A stretch of 64,000 nucleotides of DNA, from positions 496,001 to 560,000 of the forward strand of contig NZ_JAJKFV010000002.1 of assembly GCF_020966775.1 (NCBI RefSeq), read 5' to 3'. This stretch comes from Rhodopirellula halodulae (GTDB lineage: Bacteria > Planctomycetota > Planctomycetia > Pirellulales > Pirellulaceae). Shown piece by piece: positions 54,204 through 63,507 of this stretch. The stretch's first letter is position 1; each line of letters starts with the position of its first letter. The translations under genes and the position numbers were made by a program. Under the pieces are notes generated by a model. That model ran no database searches. It was not told where the DNA came from and worked only from the letters and a program-made list of their open reading frames with translations.

Positions 54204-56297
54204 ATGAACTGGTCTTTGGTCACTCGAATCCACGCGATGTGGATCCTGATTGCGGTATTCCTTGCTGTGCCAGCGAGCTCACGACCTTTCGCGGCCGAAA
54301 CGACAGCCGCGAGTACAACGGACTCCTCCGAAGCGGTTCAAGCACTGCACAAATTTTTGGATGACCACCAAACCGAAAGTTTTCAAGCGGTTGCGCAAAA
54401 ACCATGGAGTTCGACCCATCTGACGCGAGCCGATGTCGCTCGTGCAAGAGACCTGTTGGTGGAAGCTCGAAAGAAGGTGTTGCGTCGGACTCGCGCCGGG
54501 GAAATGAAAGACCGAGTGCTGACGTTGGGTGATCAGCGGATGCCGTTTGAGTACCAAGTGTTTGGCGAGAAGCCGGACAACGGTCGCAGCCTGTTTCTTT
54601 CTCTTCACGGTGGTGGCGGTGCACCCAAAACGGTCAACGATCAGCAATGGGAAAACCAGAAACGTCTTTATCGACCCCAGGAAGGCGTCTACGTCGCGCC
54701 GCGTGCTCCCACGGACACCTGGAATCTGTGGCACCAAGGACACATCGATCCGATGTTCGTTCGTTTAATTCAAAACATGGTGGCCCTGGAGGATGTCGAT
54801 CCAAACCGTGTTTATGTGATGGGATACTCCGCCGGCGGCGATGGTGTCTATCAACTCGCACCCCGCATGTCGGATCGTTGGGCCGCCGCCGCGATGATGG
54901 CGGGGCATCCCAACGAAACGTCGCCGTTGGGTCTGCGCAACGTTCCCTTTGCCTTGCAAATGGGCGGGCGAGATGCGGCATACAAACGCAATCAAATTGC
55001 TGCGGACTGGAAAGATCAACTCGCGAAACTACGAGAGGAAGATCCGGATGGCTACGAACACTTCGTCAAAATCTATCCAAACAAAGGTCACTGGATGGAC
55101 CGCGAGGATGCAGTCGCGGTTCCCTGGATGGCCAAGCACACGCGAAACGTGACCCCGTCCAAGATCGTGTGGGTCCAAGACGATGTGCTGCACTCCCACT
55201 CGTACTGGCTGGGCGTGGACAAAGCCAACGCAACGGCGGGTGATGTGCTGCGTGCTTCCGTGAGCGATCAAACCATTGAGCTCGAATCCAATGATGTCAG
55301 CGAGGTGGAAGTCTTCCTTGATGATCGTTTCATCGACCTCGATCAACCGATCAAAATCGTCGGCAATGGGCAAACCGTGTTCGAGGGCCACGTGCATCGG
55401 ACGATCGCGACGTTGGTTCAATCGCTCGAACAGCGATCCGATACGGAGTTGGCTTTCCCAAGCCGTGTCACCGTGACTTTGCCAAAACCCTTTCCTCAGT
55501 CGTTGGTACCAGAAGAAGACTTACCGCGTTATGTCGCTGCGAAGACCGATCAGATGTTGCTGATCGATGGCGAATTGAACGAGGAAGCCTGGCGGATGAC
55601 ACGTAAGACGACGCCGTTTGTCGATCTGATCAGCGGCGAACCCACTCGCTACGACACGCGTTCGGCAATTCTTTGGGACGATGAGTTCCTTTACATCGGT
55701 TTCTGGATCGACGAACCCAACGTGGATGCAGAATACAAAGAACGTGATGATCCAATTTACTACGACAACGATGTCGAAGTCTTCATTGCTGGGCAGGACG
55801 CGTATTACGAGTTTGAAATCAACGCGTTTGGAACGGTCTATGAAGCGTTCTTCGTTTGGAAAGACGCCTATGAGGCGGGCGATTTCGCGTCGGACCCACA
55901 ACTCAGCCCCAACGCACCCAACCGACAAACGTTCAATGGAGTCGGATTCACCGACCATCCGCGTGGCGAGCGAATCGCGTTTCTCGGTTACGACTTTCCC
56001 AACTTTCAGTCAGCCGTCCATATCAACGGGACGCTCAACGACGATTCCGACATTGATGAAGGTTGGACGGTCGAACTCGCGTTTCCATGGAAAGAAATGC
56101 ACTGGCTCGCCCAAGCCGATAACCGGTCACTTCCACCCAACGTCGGTGACCAATGGCGAATCGACCTGTTTCGTTTCAACAAAACCAAAGCACCCAAACC
56201 CGCCACCGATTCCAGCGGCTGGGGCTTGGGCAAACACACGGTTTGGGACTCGCATATCCCAGAAATCTTTCCGGTCATCACCTTCGCAGAAAGGTGA
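54204..56297 (+). CDS. Secreted alpha/beta hydrolase (esterase) fused to a CBM9-like domain
   Basis: The protein has 697 residues. N-terminal signal at about 10-30 ('MWILIAVFLAVPASSRPFAA'). The alpha/beta-hydrolase domain spans about 90-330: 'SLFLSLHGGGGAPKTVNDQQ' (oxyanion region), nucleophile Ser in 'YVMGYSAGGDGVYQ', and a likely catalytic His in 'IYPNKGHWMDR'. A linker domain follows (about 330-440). The C-terminus (about 445-697) looks like a family-9 carbohydrate-binding domain: 'LLIDGELNEEAWRMTRKT', 'AILWDDEFLYIGFWIDEP', 'NDVEVFIAGQDAYYEFEINA'. It is probably an esterase acting on polysaccharide-linked esters. Convergent with another hydrolase. Confidence 0.85.
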   Translation: MNWSLVTRIHAMWILIAVFLAVPASSRPFAAETTAASTTDSSEAVQALHKFLDDHQTESFQAVAQKPWSSTHLTRADVARARDLLVEARKKVLRRTRAGEMKDRVLTLGDQRMPFEYQVFGEKPDNGRSLFLSLHGGGGAPKTVNDQQWENQKRLYRPQEGVYVAPRAPTDTWNLWHQGHIDPMFVRLIQNMVALEDVDPNRVYVMGYSAGGDGVYQLAPRMSDRWAAAAMMAGHPNETSPLGLRNVPFALQMGGRDAAYKRNQIAADWKDQLAKLREEDPDGYEHFVKIYPNKGHWMDREDAVAVPWMAKHTRNVTPSKIVWVQDDVLHSHSYWLGVDKANATAGDVLRASVSDQTIELESNDVSEVEVFLDDRFIDLDQPIKIVGNGQTVFEGHVHRTIATLVQSLEQRSDTELAFPSRVTVTLPKPFPQSLVPEEDLPRYVAAKTDQMLLIDGELNEEAWRMTRKTTPFVDLISGEPTRYDTRSAILWDDEFLYIGFWIDEPNVDAEYKERDDPIYYDNDVEVFIAGQDAYYEFEINAFGTVYEAFFVWKDAYEAGDFASDPQLSPNAPNRQTFNGVGFTDHPRGERIAFLGYDFPNFQSAVHINGTLNDDSDIDEGWTVELAFPWKEMHWLAQADNRSLPPNVGDQWRIDLFRFNKTKAPKPATDSSGWGLGKHTVWDSHIPEIFPVITFAER

Positions 56298-56308
56298 TTT
56301 TCGAAAGC

Positions 56309-57214
56309 TCACTCACACCAACCGTTCGACTGGAGCCAAGCTTTGAATTGGTTTGGCCAGTGATCAACAGGACGATCGCCGCGGAACATGCCGCAGCCAT
56401 GGCCGCCGGTGGGGAAGAGGTGCATTTCGGCTTGAACGTTGTGTTTCAGGCACGCCTCATAAAAACGAATGCTGTTCTGCACCGGCACGGCACCGTCGTC
56501 GCCCGAGTGAACCAGGAAAGTGGGGCAGGTCTCGGGTGTCACCTGTTCATCTCGCGACATCAAACGCACCATCTCGTCGCTAGGTGAATCGCCCAACAGG
56601 TTCTTCTTGGACCCACCATGGGTGACACCATCGCGAAAGGACACGACGGGGTAGATCAATGCGGCGAAGTTCACGCCGGTTTCTGGATCCGTGGCGATCG
56701 TCGATGCCAAATGGCCGCCAGCGGAGAAACCCATGATGCCGACTTGGTCCGTTTTGATATTCCACTCATCGGCATGTTCTCGCATCACTTGAACGGCTTT
56801 GCGAGCGTCACCCATTGGAATCGGATGCTTGTTGGCACCGCCGCCGCAACGGTACTTCAAGACGCCGGCGGTGACGCCTTGCTCCGCCAGCCATTGTGCG
56901 ACCACATGGCCTTCTTTGTCGATCGCCAAACCACCGTAACCTCCGCCCGGACAAACAACCATCGCGGTGCCGCTTCGCTTTTCAGGGTCCGCTTGATAGA
57001 CCGTCAGAGTTGGCCGATTGATGTTGCCCACCCAAGCGTTTTGATCACCGCGATCCTTGCGGACCTCCGTGTTTTCAGCCTCGGTCGAGCCCAACTCTTC
57101 GTCTGTCCAAAGCGATAGCGTTTCAGGCTCGGCAGCATGCATTGGGGAGAAGTTGATCATCGACACGACCAACAGAAAGAGCAGGGCGGTGACAATTGAA
57201 GGGCTGGTCTTCAT
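56309..57214 (-). CDS. Secreted alpha/beta hydrolase, acetyl-esterase/BD-FAE-like
   Basis: The protein has 301 residues from the ATG at 57214. Signal peptide at about 1-28 (IVTALLFLLVVSMINFSPMHA). The alpha/beta fold shows 'AMVVCPGGGYGGLAIDKEGH', nucleophile Ser in 'VGIMGFSAGGHLASTIATDP', Asp region 'TFLVHSGDDGAVPVQNSIRF' and His in 'LFPTGGHGCGMFRGDRPVDH'. This matches the acetylxylan-esterase/feruloyl-like family common in plant- and algal-polysaccharide degraders. The gene ends only 11 bp from the convergent esterase-CBM9 gene. Confidence 0.9.
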   Translation of the reverse strand: MKTSPSIVTALLFLLVVSMINFSPMHAAEPETLSLWTDEELGSTEAENTEVRKDRGDQNAWVGNINRPTLTVYQADPEKRSGTAMVVCPGGGYGGLAIDKEGHVVAQWLAEQGVTAGVLKYRCGGGANKHPIPMGDARKAVQVMREHADEWNIKTDQVGIMGFSAGGHLASTIATDPETGVNFAALIYPVVSFRDGVTHGGSKKNLLGDSPSDEMVRLMSRDEQVTPETCPTFLVHSGDDGAVPVQNSIRFYEACLKHNVQAEMHLFPTGGHGCGMFRGDRPVDHWPNQFKAWLQSNGWCE

Positions 57215-57356
57215 CGGTGGGTTCGCAAACAGGGTGGGAATGATTGGGTGAGGCTCCAAATCATAACTGCTCGCGACACCGGGCGTGTTGCTTCCGTCAG
57301 CGAGTCAAAACCTGTGCGTTCTCTGGCTCCCGCTGGCTGAGACTTGGGGCGGTCAA

Positions 57357-58334
57357 CTACGACGGTTCAACCGAGGCGGGTTCGTGTGGCATTGGCAAAG
57401 ACGATGGCACGGGAACATCCGGAATCTGGTGTGGAACGACGGGCGCCGGAGTCGAAACGGGTCGGCTGCGGAATGTTTGGTGATAGTCCGCCAAGTGCTG
57501 ATCGATGTCGCGAGACAACATCCGACCATTGATGTGCCCCGCGATCACACAACCGTAATACAACGCACTGCCACCATTGGGAATGAACCAGCTCGCAGTT
57601 CCCGCGACATAGGTTCCGTAGGCTGGGTACAATACTCGATTGGCCTCAATGATTCCCGATCGATCCCGCCGATCATAAAGATGGGCCATCACATCGCGCG
57701 ATGCGATCGTTTCGTGCCAGGTGGGAATGAAGGCATAGGCCAGGGCGTAGGTGCCTTGATATTTACGACGGGTGAAGTCCTTGGCGTGTGCCAATTCATG
57801 CAGCGCAACCGCGGGGATATCGCTGTACAAGTGGACCGTTTGCGTGAATGGGTTGAAGTGATCCCCACCAAAGAAACGTCCTGGCAAAATCGTCTCGCCG
57901 CCAACCGACAACAACCCAAGCGTGTAACGATAGGGCCACGCAACAGTCTTGTTCTTGCGCAGTCGATGGAAATCATCGATCGGAGCGTACTGGTTCACTC
58001 GGACTTTGACATGTGGCAGGTTATTCGCCTGCAAGTAATCCGCAACCGCCTCGACGGTGGGCGCCGTGATGTGGTGATTGTCGACACGGTGGTCCCACAG
58101 CAAGATCTTGTCGGGGATACCCCAAATCCATCCCGCGGTGTCGAGCACCTTGTGCGGCTTGCCAAATTCCAACTGGTTGCTGGAATCGTTCACCAACTCC
58201 GGAGCGATGAATTGTTGCCGTGCAGAAATGTGATCCGGCGAAAGCACGTGACAACCAACGCAGCCCATCCATGCGGTCATCGCGAAAACGATGGCGGTGG
58301 ATCGGATCAGAGTTTGGCACGCGTTGATCTTCAT
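57357..58334 (-). CDS. Putative lipoprotein with HExxH metalloprotease motif
   Basis: The protein has 325 residues. The N-terminus has a lipobox-like end (WMGC or CVGC, Cys at 25 or 28) after a hydrophobic stretch. HELAH lies at residues 179-183 inside 'IPAVALHELAHAKDFTRR', followed by 'ETIASRDVMAHLY', which may give the third ligand. A hydrophobic patch 'TASWFIPNGGSALYYGCVIA' sits at about 250-275 and the C-terminus is Pro-rich. It is not one of the metallopeptidase families I can name; annotated as metal-dependent, activity unknown. Confidence 0.65.
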   Translation of the reverse strand: MKINACQTLIRSTAIVFAMTAWMGCVGCHVLSPDHISARQQFIAPELVNDSSNQLEFGKPHKVLDTAGWIWGIPDKILLWDHRVDNHHITAPTVEAVADYLQANNLPHVKVRVNQYAPIDDFHRLRKNKTVAWPYRYTLGLLSVGGETILPGRFFGGDHFNPFTQTVHLYSDIPAVALHELAHAKDFTRRKYQGTYALAYAFIPTWHETIASRDVMAHLYDRRDRSGIIEANRVLYPAYGTYVAGTASWFIPNGGSALYYGCVIAGHINGRMLSRDIDQHLADYHQTFRSRPVSTPAPVVPHQIPDVPVPSSLPMPHEPASVEPS

Positions 58335-58472
58335 CCGCTTCCTTTCGCTGACGACACTCGGCTGCCCGGGGGCAATTCACACGAGGGTACTATCGGACGA
58401 ATCAGAAGTCCGATGCGAATCTATTTATGCCGGTGAGGCAAGAAAGACAGACGCGGTTTCACGACTGTCGTT

Positions 58473-60293
58473 TCACGCCAAACGGTCCGTTGCCACGTGA
58501 TACTGTGGGTCTTCGGAAACGTTGACTTCCACCAAGTCACCTGCTTGATTCAGCAAGGAACGACACTCTTCGCTGAGGTGAGTCAGGTGCAATCGCTTGC
58601 CCGCGGCTTGATACTTTTCGGCCAGACCATTGATGGCTTCCAAACCGGACTGGTCATAAACGCGGGTGTAGTAGAAGTCGATCACGACATCGTCGGGGTC
58701 TTCCGAGACGTTGAACATCTCTTTGAAGGAAGCGACGGACGCGAAGAACAGAGGACCGTGAAGTTGGTAAATCTTGCTACCAAATTCGTTGACCTTGATG
58801 TCGGCTCCGATATGCGTGGCGTGCTGCCATGCAAAGACCAACGCGGAAACGATCACGCCCAGAATCACGGCTGATGCCAAATCGTGCATGAACACCGTGT
58901 AACCGGCGACCAAGATCATGACAAACATGTCGCTGCGAGGCATGCGGCGAAGCATTTTCAGCGACGCCCATTCAAACGTCCCAATCACCACCATGAACAT
59001 CACGCCGACCAAAGCCGCCATTGGGATTTGCTCGATCCAAGGCGCCAAGAACAAAACGAACAGCAACAAGCAAACCGCTGCGGTGATGCCTGACAGTCGG
59101 CCTCGACCACCCGAGTTCACGTTGATCAATGATTGCCCAATCATGGCACAACCACCCATGCCGCCGAACAGTCCGCAGATTAGGTTCGCGGTTCCTTGAC
59201 CGATGCATTCACGGTTGCCTTGGCCTCGCGTTTCGGTGATTTCATCGATCAACGACAACGTCATCAACGATTCAATCAATCCGACGCCGCACAAAACAAT
59301 CGCGTAGGGGAAGATGATCTTCAGCGTGTTCCAGCTGAATGGAACCATCGCGTATTCCAACCAGTACGGCATGGGCAGCCCACCACTGATGCCAGATTCT
59401 GCGGCATCACTTGAGTTGGCCGAAGGATCCGCCGGAGGATTCTCAATCTTGGGTGTCGCAACCGCTTCGGCGAACGTGTCTTTGATCGACGGGCTGTCTT
59501 GTGCGACGACCGCACTGACCAACGTCAGTTCGGAGGTCAGCACGTCGCGTGAGTCGGAACGTTGAGCGTGCATCAAGGCGTCGTCGTCTTCCGACGCCAT
59601 CGCTTCTTGTGCTTTCTTGGTTTCAGCTGCGATCGTGTTGGTTCGCAACATATCGCCAACGGTCGCCAACAGGTTTTCACCCGAGTCCGTGCGTTGTGAA
59701 TTGTTCACCGCAACCGCAATCAACGTGATGCTCAAAATCGCGGCCAACGAGGCGGGCACCGCGGTGGTGACTTTTGGAAGCAACCAAATGATGGCCATCG
59801 TCAAACCGACCAAGGCCAACATCGCCATCAGTGGAAAACCGCTGAGGTAGACCAACGTTCCCGAATCAGAAAGCGTTTTGAAACTTCCCAGTTGAGCCAT
59901 CCCGATCACGATCGCCAATCCGTTCACGAAACCCAGCATCACCGGATGAGGAACCATACGGATCAGTTTCCCCAACCGCAGCAAACCGATGATGATCTGC
60001 AACACACCGCACAGGATGACGGTTGGAAACATGTATTCGATTCCGTGATCCGCGACCAAGCTCACGACCACCACGGCCATCGCCCCGGTCGCACCCGAGA
60101 TCATGCCCGGCCGGCCACCGACCACCGCCGTGATCAAACCCAGGAAGAATGCTGAGTACAAACCGATCAGCGGCGAGACACCGGCTACAAATGCAAACGC
60201 GATCGCTTCGGGCACGAGTGCCAACGCGACGGTCAATCCGGAGAGCAGATCGTTCTTGAAAGAGCTGGTTTGTTGACGGAAAAAGTTCAGCAT
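58473..60293 (-). CDS. SulP family anion transporter with STAS domain
   Basis: The protein has 606 residues from the ATG at 60293; 33 upstream residues in the longer frame are not family-like. Ten or more hydrophobic helices include '[20 protein letters not shown]', '[18 protein letters not shown]' and '[20 protein letters not shown]'. A C-terminal STAS domain (about 500-606) carries '[20 protein letters not shown]'. SulP members import sulfate, bicarbonate or other anions. Residues about 198-315 form a long acidic, Ser-rich insert (with '[20 protein letters not shown]') before the conserved 'GLPMPYW' block, which is unusual for the family. The transported ion cannot be told. Confidence 0.92.
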   Translation of the reverse strand: MLNFFRQQTSSFKNDLLSGLTVALALVPEAIAFAFVAGVSPLIGLYSAFFLGLITAVVGGRPGMISGATGAMAVVVVSLVADHGIEYMFPTVILCGVLQIIIGLLRLGKLIRMVPHPVMLGFVNGLAIVIGMAQLGSFKTLSDSGTLVYLSGFPLMAMLALVGLTMAIIWLLPKVTTAVPASLAAILSITLIAVAVNNSQRTDSGENLLATVGDMLRTNTIAAETKKAQEAMASEDDDALMHAQRSDSRDVLTSELTLVSAVVAQDSPSIKDTFAEAVATPKIENPPADPSANSSDAAESGISGGLPMPYWLEYAMVPFSWNTLKIIFPYAIVLCGVGLIESLMTLSLIDEITETRGQGNRECIGQGTANLICGLFGGMGGCAMIGQSLINVNSGGRGRLSGITAAVCLLLFVLFLAPWIEQIPMAALVGVMFMVVIGTFEWASLKMLRRMPRSDMFVMILVAGYTVFMHDLASAVILGVIVSALVFAWQHATHIGADIKVNEFGSKIYQLHGPLFFASVASFKEMFNVSEDPDDVVIDFYYTRVYDQSGLEAINGLAEKYQAAGKRLHLTHLSEECRSLLNQAGDLVEVNVSEDPQYHVATDRLA

Positions 60294-60759
60294 GATTGGT
60301 TCCGAGTCAGTGACCTCTGGAAGAACGAGATCACAAGTTCTGCAAGCGTCTTTGCGGATGAGCGTCCTTAAACGTAGGCCACTGTCAGACAAACGCTCGG
60401 CCGAAAGAAAAATCGGCGGCGTCTGACGTTCGCCAAACGTCTGGCCGGGATGGCATCATCGCCTTACCGTGAAAGGAGCGCGGGGTTGATCCAACCCAAG
60501 AAGCGACGCAGGTCAATCCGTTCGTTCCTACGCATACAGCTCCCACGGAAAACGCCGGACTATAATCCTGTCCAACCATCGGTCAACGCGAATTCAATTT
60601 GACCGTCCCACCACCATTCCCACCTCAATCACTTTTCGTCCCTCAACAGCGAACGCTTCTGCAACCTAACGTGCAACCTGGTCGCTTTAGGTTCACCCGA
60701 GGTGATCGTTCGCCCCGGTACCCGCCTGTTCGCTCCCTCCAAATCAACAGACTTCGCTG
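60294..60759. other. Gene-free divergent region (466 bp)
   Basis: Separates the SulP gene (minus) from the DUF1080 gene (plus). A small perfect hairpin GGGTTG-ATC-CAACCC lies at about 60483-60497. The short frames present (both strands) have no start context or protein features I can support. It must contain both promoters. Confidence 0.35.
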
Positions 60760-61560
60760 ATGCCGTCAAAATCAGAATTTTTCGGACCTTCCTCGTTTCT
60801 TGCGCGATTTGCCCCGCGTTGCTTCTCATCTTTGGCCACGATGGCATTGCCAAGCCTGCTGATCCTGGCTGGTCTTCCTTCTGTTCACGCAGAAGATTCC
60901 GCGGGCCAATCCGCCGTCGAAGTGAAGATTTTCGACACTTCCGCACCCGGATGGCGACAACTCAGCGGTGAAGACTTCATTCGCGTCAACGGCGACGAAA
61001 AAACACTGACGTGGGATGGCACCGAGGCACACGGCAGTGGCCAACCCATCGGGGTCACGCGAACCAATTTCGAGGTCAAGAACTTTGAATTGGTCATTCA
61101 GTGGATGCACCTGAAGCCGGCTGGAAATTCCGGCGTGTTCGCTTGGGTTCCTATGTCCGCACTCGAAGACTTGCCACCGAATCAGCTACCCAACACGGGA
61201 ATCGAAGTTCAAATGTTGGATCTCGATTATGGCCGCATGTACACGGAAAAAACGGGCAAGGCTCCGACCTGGTTCACCAGCCACGGAGACATCTTCGCCG
61301 TCGGAAAGTCGTCGATGCAGCCGTTCCCACCGCTGTCACCCGACGGACACCGCAGCTTTCCCTCGGCGGAAACCACCAATCCACACGGTGAGTGGAATCA
61401 GTACTACGTTCGCGGAATCAATGGTGAGATCCGTTTGTGGGTCAATGGTGTGGAGGTCTCGGGTGGACGCAGTTGTTCACCCAGCGAGGGTTACTTGTGT
61501 CTGGAATCCGAAGGCAGCCCCATTCGCTTCAAAGAGATCTGGGTCCGCGAACTTCCGTGA
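60760..61560 (+). CDS. Secreted DUF1080 (3-keto-disaccharide hydrolase-type) protein
   Basis: The protein has 266 residues. The N-terminus has a positively charged start then a hydrophobic stretch (SSLATMALPSLLILAGLPSV) ending in Ala, giving a signal peptide; a later ATG at residue 28 is also possible. The DUF1080/LamG-like jellyroll is evident: 'FEVKNFELVIQWMHLKPAGN' then 'SGVFAWVP', 'GIEVQMLDLDYGRMYTEKTG', 'GEWNQYYVRGINGEIRLWVN' and 'GYLCLESEGSPIRFKEIWVR'. Members act on 3-keto-glycosides and often sit near Gfo/Idh/MocA and ThuA genes. Two hairpins without T-runs follow. Confidence 0.92.
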   Translation: MPSKSEFFGPSSFLARFAPRCFSSLATMALPSLLILAGLPSVHAEDSAGQSAVEVKIFDTSAPGWRQLSGEDFIRVNGDEKTLTWDGTEAHGSGQPIGVTRTNFEVKNFELVIQWMHLKPAGNSGVFAWVPMSALEDLPPNQLPNTGIEVQMLDLDYGRMYTEKTGKAPTWFTSHGDIFAVGKSSMQPFPPLSPDGHRSFPSAETTNPHGEWNQYYVRGINGEIRLWVNGVEVSGGRSCSPSEGYLCLESEGSPIRFKEIWVRELP

Positions 61561-61563
61561 TCC

Positions 61564-61618
61564 GGCGGTCCAGTTCCGCCAAAATTGCTCTCCGCGGGTA
61601 GGTCCGGTTCCACCGGAC
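61564..61618 (+). other. Two hairpins downstream of the DUF1080 gene
   Basis: GGCGG-7 nt-CCGCC (61564-61580) and GTCCGGT-TCC-ACCGGAC (61602-61618) lie directly after the stop codon. The second is a tight 7-bp stem with a 3-nt loop. Neither has a T-run, so they may protect the mRNA 3' end or act as weak terminators. Confidence 0.45.
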
Positions 61619-61845
61619 GATTGCCGCTGACCAATTGCCAGCGACCAAGGTCCGAGTCTGACTCGCAATTCGCCGGGTTGGTTCGTTTTCTCTCACGAGA
61701 CCGCATTTTCGCGGACGATCAACAGGATTCGTCCGGTCTTGGAAAATCAGCCCTGGTCAAAATGCCGGGTAGTCGCTATCCTCCGCGATTCGAAAATTCG
61801 ACCTAGTTGTCAATTCCCCATTCACCCCAAACCTTTTTTCCCGCC

Positions 61846-62160
61846 ATGTATGCCATCTTTGTCGACGGTGGACGCCAATACCGAGTCGAGCCAGGAATGG
61901 AACTCGACGTCGATTACCGTGACATCGCAGCAGGAGAAAACCTGAAATTTGAAACCGTTTTGGCCGTTGGTGGCGATGACGGGTTAAAATTGGGTGCCCC
62001 GACGTTGGACGGAGTTTCCGTCAGCGCTTCGGTGTTGGGCATGGCCCAGGACAAAAAGATTTACGTCCAAAAGTTCCGTCGTCGTAAGCACAGCAAAAAG
62101 CGCACGGGACACCGCCAAAAGAACACCCGCATCCGAATCGAAGAGATCGCGGGCGTATGA
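61846..62160 (+). CDS. rplU: 50S ribosomal protein L21
   Basis: The protein has 104 residues from the ATG at 61846, which gives the canonical 'MYAIFVDGGRQYRVEPG'. The C-terminal 'KIYVQKFRRRKHSKKRTGHR' and 'NTRIRIEEI' are the rRNA-binding block of L21. In most bacteria rpmA (L27) follows directly; here a protein kinase gene starts 23 bp later instead. Confidence 0.98.
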   Translation: MYAIFVDGGRQYRVEPGMELDVDYRDIAAGENLKFETVLAVGGDDGLKLGAPTLDGVSVSASVLGMAQDKKIYVQKFRRRKHSKKRTGHRQKNTRIRIEEIAGV

Positions 62161-62183
62161 CGCTTTCCTGATCGGCTGGAACA

Positions 62184-63269
62184 ATGCCCCACCTTCGCCT
62201 GACTGATTTCGAATTGGGCGTGGTGCTTGGTGTGGGCACGGTCGGTACGGTCTACGACGGAAAAGTTCGCGACGATATCGAAGTCCATCCTGCTGCGGAT
62301 GCGATTCGAGGCCAAGACCTGGCCATCAAAAAGCTGCACCCTGCCGTTTCGCAAGACGACCTAATTCAAGCTCGTTTTCGCCGGGAAATGGTGATTCTCG
62401 AGCGAGTGCAGCACCCCAACATCATTGGCTATTTCGGCGGTGGTACCGAAGATGGCCAATTGTTTTATGTGATGGAGCGGGTCGATGGCGGAACGATCAA
62501 GGATCTGCTGGAAACCAACGGCGCACTGGCTTGGCCCGTGGTCGTCGACGTGGCGCGGCAAGTCTGCTCAGCACTGCAATGTGCCCACAACCACGGCGTC
62601 ATTCACCGGGATTTGAAACCCGGCAATCTCTTCCTGACACGAGACGCTCAGGTCAAATTGGGTGATTTCGGCATCGCTCGTGACCAATACTCTTCGGATC
62701 TGACGTCCCAGGGTCTCACCGTTGGCACCCATGCTTACATGGCCCCGGAACAGATCACTGGAGACGAATCGATTAGCGGAAAAGCAGATTTGTACGCTTT
62801 GGGCTGCGTGCTATTTGAAATGCTGAGCAATCGAAAGGTCTTCGCTGGAGAAAACTTCGCTCAGTTGTTTGAACAGCATTTACGGACCAAAGCACCTTCG
62901 ATTTCGTCTCTGGTCGCGGATTTGCCGCCAGAGCTGGATCAAGTGATCGCAGAATGCTTGGAAAAGTCGCCCGATGATCGTCCGTTCAACGCTCGGTCTG
63001 TTCAGGGCGTGATGATCCAAATCGGTGAGAAGTACGATTTGTCGACTTCGGACGATGGGTCCGCGGCGGGCTCTCAATCGACGGATCACCCGTCAGCGGA
63101 CGTCAGTGCCGAAAGTGTGACAGAAAAGGGACGTTTGCTGCTGGAGGAACAAATCCTGCATCGTTTGGGGGGCACCCCGCGGGAGCCGGTGGGATGGGCA
63201 AAGATCTGCGTGGTGGGGATCGCGATCGTCGTGCTGATCGCCATCGCAATTTCAACGTCCGGCGGCTAA
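62184..63269 (+). CDS. Membrane-anchored Ser/Thr protein kinase
   Basis: The protein has 361 residues. A complete Hanks-type kinase domain covers about 8-280: glycine loop 'LGVGTVGTVYDG', lysine in 'DLAIKKLHP', 'VMERVDGGTIKDLLE', catalytic loop 'IHRDLKPGNLFLT', 'KLGDFGIARD' and 'GTHAYMAPEQITGDESISGK'. All catalytic residues are present. A Ser/Asp-rich linker follows, and one transmembrane helix sits at the very C-terminus (about 339-358, ICVVGIAIVVLIAIAISTSG), so the kinase faces the cytoplasm and no large external sensor follows. It starts 23 bp after rplU and may be cotranscribed. Confidence 0.95.
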   Translation: MPHLRLTDFELGVVLGVGTVGTVYDGKVRDDIEVHPAADAIRGQDLAIKKLHPAVSQDDLIQARFRREMVILERVQHPNIIGYFGGGTEDGQLFYVMERVDGGTIKDLLETNGALAWPVVVDVARQVCSALQCAHNHGVIHRDLKPGNLFLTRDAQVKLGDFGIARDQYSSDLTSQGLTVGTHAYMAPEQITGDESISGKADLYALGCVLFEMLSNRKVFAGENFAQLFEQHLRTKAPSISSLVADLPPELDQVIAECLEKSPDDRPFNARSVQGVMIQIGEKYDLSTSDDGSAAGSQSTDHPSADVSAESVTEKGRLLLEEQILHRLGGTPREPVGWAKICVVGIAIVVLIAIAISTSGG

Positions 63270-63507
63270 GCGGCGGTCTTGGACATTGTTCATCCGTGTT
63301 CATGAAATTTGGATCCGCCACCGCAGAGAATGGTTCGTCGATTCACAAAATCACTGTTTCCGCAGGCTGTTGTCGCACCAATTCGCAGGGGCGTGAAGTA
63401 TCCTGCGTCGACTGGTATCTTGAATGCAGGCAGCACGAAGTCTCGAAGGTTGTTGGCGATTGTCTGCCCACAACGCGTCTGCTTGCCTCCCTCTAAGGAC
63501 ATTACCG

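Noticed and set aside
57285-58436. Plus-strand ORF (383 codons) opposite the HExxH lipoprotein
   Set aside because: It is the shadow of the minus-strand gene, whose lipobox and HELAH motif give it better support.
60629-60946. Minus-strand ORF upstream of and into the DUF1080 gene
   Set aside because: It is Arg/Lys-rich without family features and overlaps the signal peptide of the DUF1080 gene.
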